From positions 220,944 to 284,943 of the forward strand of contig NZ_CAJHBL010000005.1 in the NCBI RefSeq assembly GCF_904846625.1: a DNA stretch of 64,000 nucleotides. Reading direction: 5' to 3'. Made by a program: the position numbers and the translations under genes. Position 1 is the first letter of the stretch. Each line of letters opens with the position of its first letter. Below, in pieces: positions 62,513 to 64,000 of the stretch. Origin of the DNA: Psychrobacter sp. JCM 18900. Lineage in GTDB: Bacteria; Pseudomonadota; Gammaproteobacteria; Pseudomonadales; Moraxellaceae. The notes beneath the pieces were generated by a model. The model did not search any database. It worked only from the letters and a program-made list of their open reading frames with translations, and was not told where the DNA came from.

Positions 62513-62797
62513 ATGAAAATTCACGGTTCATTCAAAAAAGCAGTACTGCTGTCGGTATCTGTACTTATCGGTACTACCACTGCCAATGCGCATACGACGG
62601 ATCTAAGCACTTCAATCATCAACAACTGCGACGCTGTGACTGAGTTTGCAAAAAACTTGGATCATAACGATGCTCAGCTCTCAAATTCACAAATGAAAAG
62701 CTATATCGATGCGAGAGTGGCTTGTGAGATTGAACACAAAGATCAACATCTACAGTCTGAAAAATACTTCATCAACAAATATGGTAGCGATAAGTGA
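62513..62797 (+). CDS. Small exported protein, unknown function
   Basis: 94 residues from ATG 62513 (AAGAGG ribosome site). The frame is open further upstream, but that part is read through the MITE and is not a real N-terminus. Signal peptide MKIHGSFKKAVLLSVSVLIG...NA cut before HTTD. The mature part has two Cys (NNCDAV, VACEIEH) that could form a disulfide, and a short YFINKYGSDK tail. Facing the metal-type two-component genes suggests it is a periplasmic stress protein; family not recognised. Confidence 0.65.
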   Translation: MKIHGSFKKAVLLSVSVLIGTTTANAHTTDLSTSIINNCDAVTEFAKNLDHNDAQLSNSQMKSYIDARVACEIEHKDQHLQSEKYFINKYGSDK

Positions 62798-62852
62798 TAT
62801 CAGCTCTGATGTCATACTAAAGGATTACTGACAACATTAAAAACCATAAATA

Positions 62853-62894
62853 GTAAGATGACAGAATTGTAATCTTACCGTCATCTCTCTGTCA
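62853..62894. promoter_or_regulatory. Candidate response-regulator operator
   Basis: GTAAGAT (62853-62859) and ATCTTAC (62872-62878) are an inverted pair, with GATGACAG inside and CTGTCAG repeated just after (62888-62894). It resembles the ATGACA...TTGTAAT-type boxes bound by CusR/CopR-class regulators. It lies 97 bp upstream of the Met/His-rich protein gene. Confidence 0.45.
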
Positions 62895-62974
62895 GAATCA
62901 CTAAAGTATGCTTTAAAGTAACTTAATATCTTAAAGTCTTTTCGACTACATACCAATTTAAATAAGGATTTACC

Positions 62975-63253
62975 ATGTCATTATTCAAATCAATGCCACT
63001 GTCTAAATCAATCGTAGCAACTGCTATAGCCTTAGTTGTTTCAACCTCTGCGTTGGCACACGACCCAAAAATGCATGCTGAAAAAGACCAGATGAACTGT
63101 GAGAAAATGCAAAAGCATATGCAGATGATGCAAAAAATGGATCATAGCAAAATGGATATGAATGATCCTGCTATGAAAGCCATGATGGCTAACATGAGCA
63201 AAATGAAAGCGATGTACCAAAAGCACTGTGTGAGCAGCGATAGCGACTCTTAA
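62975..63253 (+). CDS. Exported Met/His-rich protein, possible metal binder
   Basis: 92 residues. Signal peptide about 1-28 (IVATAIALVVSTSALA, cut before HDPK). The mature part is very rich in Met, His, Lys and Asp (DQMNCEKMQKHMQMMQKMDHSKMDMNDPAMKAMM), with repeated M-x-x-M and HxxM spacing and two Cys (MNCEK, KHCVS). Such composition suits periplasmic copper or silver binding. AAGGA ribosome site. With the CusR/CusS-like pair opposite it, copper response is the most likely context; I see no CopA/CopB neighbour within the window. Confidence 0.75.
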   Translation: MSLFKSMPLSKSIVATAIALVVSTSALAHDPKMHAEKDQMNCEKMQKHMQMMQKMDHSKMDMNDPAMKAMMANMSKMKAMYQKHCVSSDSDS

Positions 63254-63334
63254 ATATCAATTTATAAGTTCAACACTATAGTCAGTTCAATATAATTTCG
63301 ATACAAGGAAACCGAGTGCAAGTTATACATTAGT

Positions 63335-63421
63335 ATGCTTAGCGAGGATGACGCTGTAGCGGATTTATATAGACTTGACTATATTGTTAGAGAAGCTGAT
63401 CAAGCAGTAATGGGATATTAA
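63335..63421 (+). other. Short open frame, possible small protein or gene remnant
   Basis: Starts at ATG 63335 and stops at 63421 (28 residues: MLSEDDAVADLYRLDYIVRE and eight more). The acidic N-terminus reads as if it continued upstream in the same frame (YKETECKLYIS), but no start or ribosome site is visible. It could be the end of a decayed gene or a real small ORF. Not recognised. Confidence 0.25.
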
Positions 63422-63447
63422 AGAAAATGGATTTTTAGGACAAACCT

Positions 63448-64000
63448 ATGAAGTTCTTGTTAGGAATACTTTTTACTGTCTTTGTCGCTATTGTGGGTAT
63501 TTTTATTACGGTGACTAGTGGCATGATAAATATCGGTGCTGATCGAGCTCATAGTCCGCTGGTTTACGATTTTTTAGAAACTGCTCGCACACGCTCAATT
63601 GAACATGCCAGTAAGAATATTTTGGTTCCCAATTTAAAAAAGGCGGAAATGATCAGCTCGGGCGGTGCAGATTACAAAGATATGTGTGCAGGCTGTCATT
63701 TGTCTCCCGGCGTCAACAGCACAGATTTAAGTAGCGGTATGTATCCAAAGCCTCCTAATTTTACCGAGGCGGATATCGTTAAGCGCTATCAAAACGAAGC
63801 CGGTGCCAGACAAAGCTTTTGGGCGATTAAACATGGCATTATGGCGTCTGGCATGCCCGCTTGGGGCGCTACTCACGATGATGATAGAATGTGGGCAATG
63901 GTCGCTTTTATCAGATCGTTACCTGAATTAAATGAAAACCAGTACACCATGCTAACGACTAGGATAGACGATGATATGTTGGGCATGTCATTTGATGGTG
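63448..64000 (+). CDS. Membrane-anchored class I cytochrome c, partial
   Basis: The frame starts at ATG 63448 (AGGA ribosome site) and is open to the window edge, 184 codons. N-terminal hydrophobic anchor MKFLLGILFTVFVAIVGIFI (uncleaved or cleaved), then the haem motif MCAGCHLSPG and an axial Met in HGIMASGMPAWG. The remainder SFWAIKHGIMASGMPAWGATHDDDRMWAMVAFIRSL is the ordinary cytochrome c layout. It probably carries electrons at the periplasmic face; small cytochromes of this kind sit next to metal-resistance genes in related bacteria. The 3' end is missing. Confidence 0.85.
   Translation, partial: MKFLLGILFTVFVAIVGIFITVTSGMINIGADRAHSPLVYDFLETARTRSIEHASKNILVPNLKKAEMISSGGADYKDMCAGCHLSPGVNSTDLSSGMYPKPPNFTEADIVKRYQNEAGARQSFWAIKHGIMASGMPAWGATHDDDRMWAMVAFIRSLPELNENQYTMLTTRIDDDMLGMSFDG

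Noticed and set aside
1..64000. CRISPR array, tRNA or rRNA genes, complete insertion sequence, prophage
   Set aside because: Scanned for regular spaced repeats, tRNA T-loop patterns, transposase and phage structural genes; none supported.

Overview
The window looks like chromosome from a Psychrobacter-like gammaproteobacterium (Moraxellaceae). The reasons are a moderate, AT-leaning base composition, the compact pqqABCDE operon, a class C beta-lactamase, many LysR regulators next to small oxidoreductases, a BCCT transporter, and protein sequences that read like marine or cold-adapted Moraxellaceae. This is inferred from family recognition; no database was searched. I found no tRNA, rRNA, CRISPR array, prophage or complete insertion sequence. 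Two short palindromic elements that look like MITEs are present (9777-10041 and 62283-62451).

Layout. 1-2.4 kb: small exported proteins, two of them tandem paralogues, and a lipoprotein. 2.7-7.3 kb: an AraC regulator divergent from an AlkJ/choline-dehydrogenase-like GMC oxidoreductase and a coniferyl-aldehyde-type aldehyde dehydrogenase, i.e. an alcohol-to-acid module. 7.5-13.2 kb: glutathione transferase, QorB-like reductase, a lipoprotein whose 5' end lies inside a MITE, an outer-membrane barrel with a divergent LysR gene, and a 3-hydroxyacyl-CoA dehydrogenase. 13.4-14.1 kb: two small paralogues. 14.5-18.9 kb: PQQ biosynthesis (pqqA, attenuator, pqqBCDE, M19 dipeptidase). 18.9-25.3 kb: LysR genes with a 2OG-Fe(II) oxygenase, nitroreductase, SnoaL-like protein, degenerate metallo-beta-lactamase-fold protein and GNAT acetyltransferase. 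25.4-29.7 kb: a DddP-type DMSP lyase, EamA exporter, LysR and nitrilase-family amidase. 29.8-34.7 kb: HxlR- and LysR-associated stress or detoxification oxidoreductases, with a fragment of a dead quinone oxidoreductase.

35.2-44.1 kb is the most distinctive region. A five-gene operon encodes a Rieske oxygenase of the choline/carnitine/betaine type, an aldehyde dehydrogenase, a rubredoxin-rubredoxin reductase fusion, an amine-oxidase-like flavoprotein and a cupin. It is divergent from a BCCT quaternary-amine transporter and followed by a LysR regulator. Together with DddP this suggests a cell that imports and breaks down marine osmolytes (DMSP and a quaternary ammonium compound). 44.4-48.5 kb: Crp/Fnr regulator, DapA-family aldolase, lactate-dehydrogenase-like flavoenzyme and epoxide-hydrolase-like enzyme. 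48.9-55.7 kb: AmpC, exported acetamidase/formamidase, MFS transporter with divergent MocR regulator, EamA exporter. 56-59.6 kb: patatin lipoprotein, membrane protein, M14 carboxypeptidase. 59.8-64 kb: OmpR/histidine-kinase pair facing small exported proteins (one Met/His-rich) and a cytochrome c cut by the window edge, probably a metal-response locus.

Several intergenic spacers carry degenerate 15-16-bp tandem repeats, a recurring feature that the genes do not explain.
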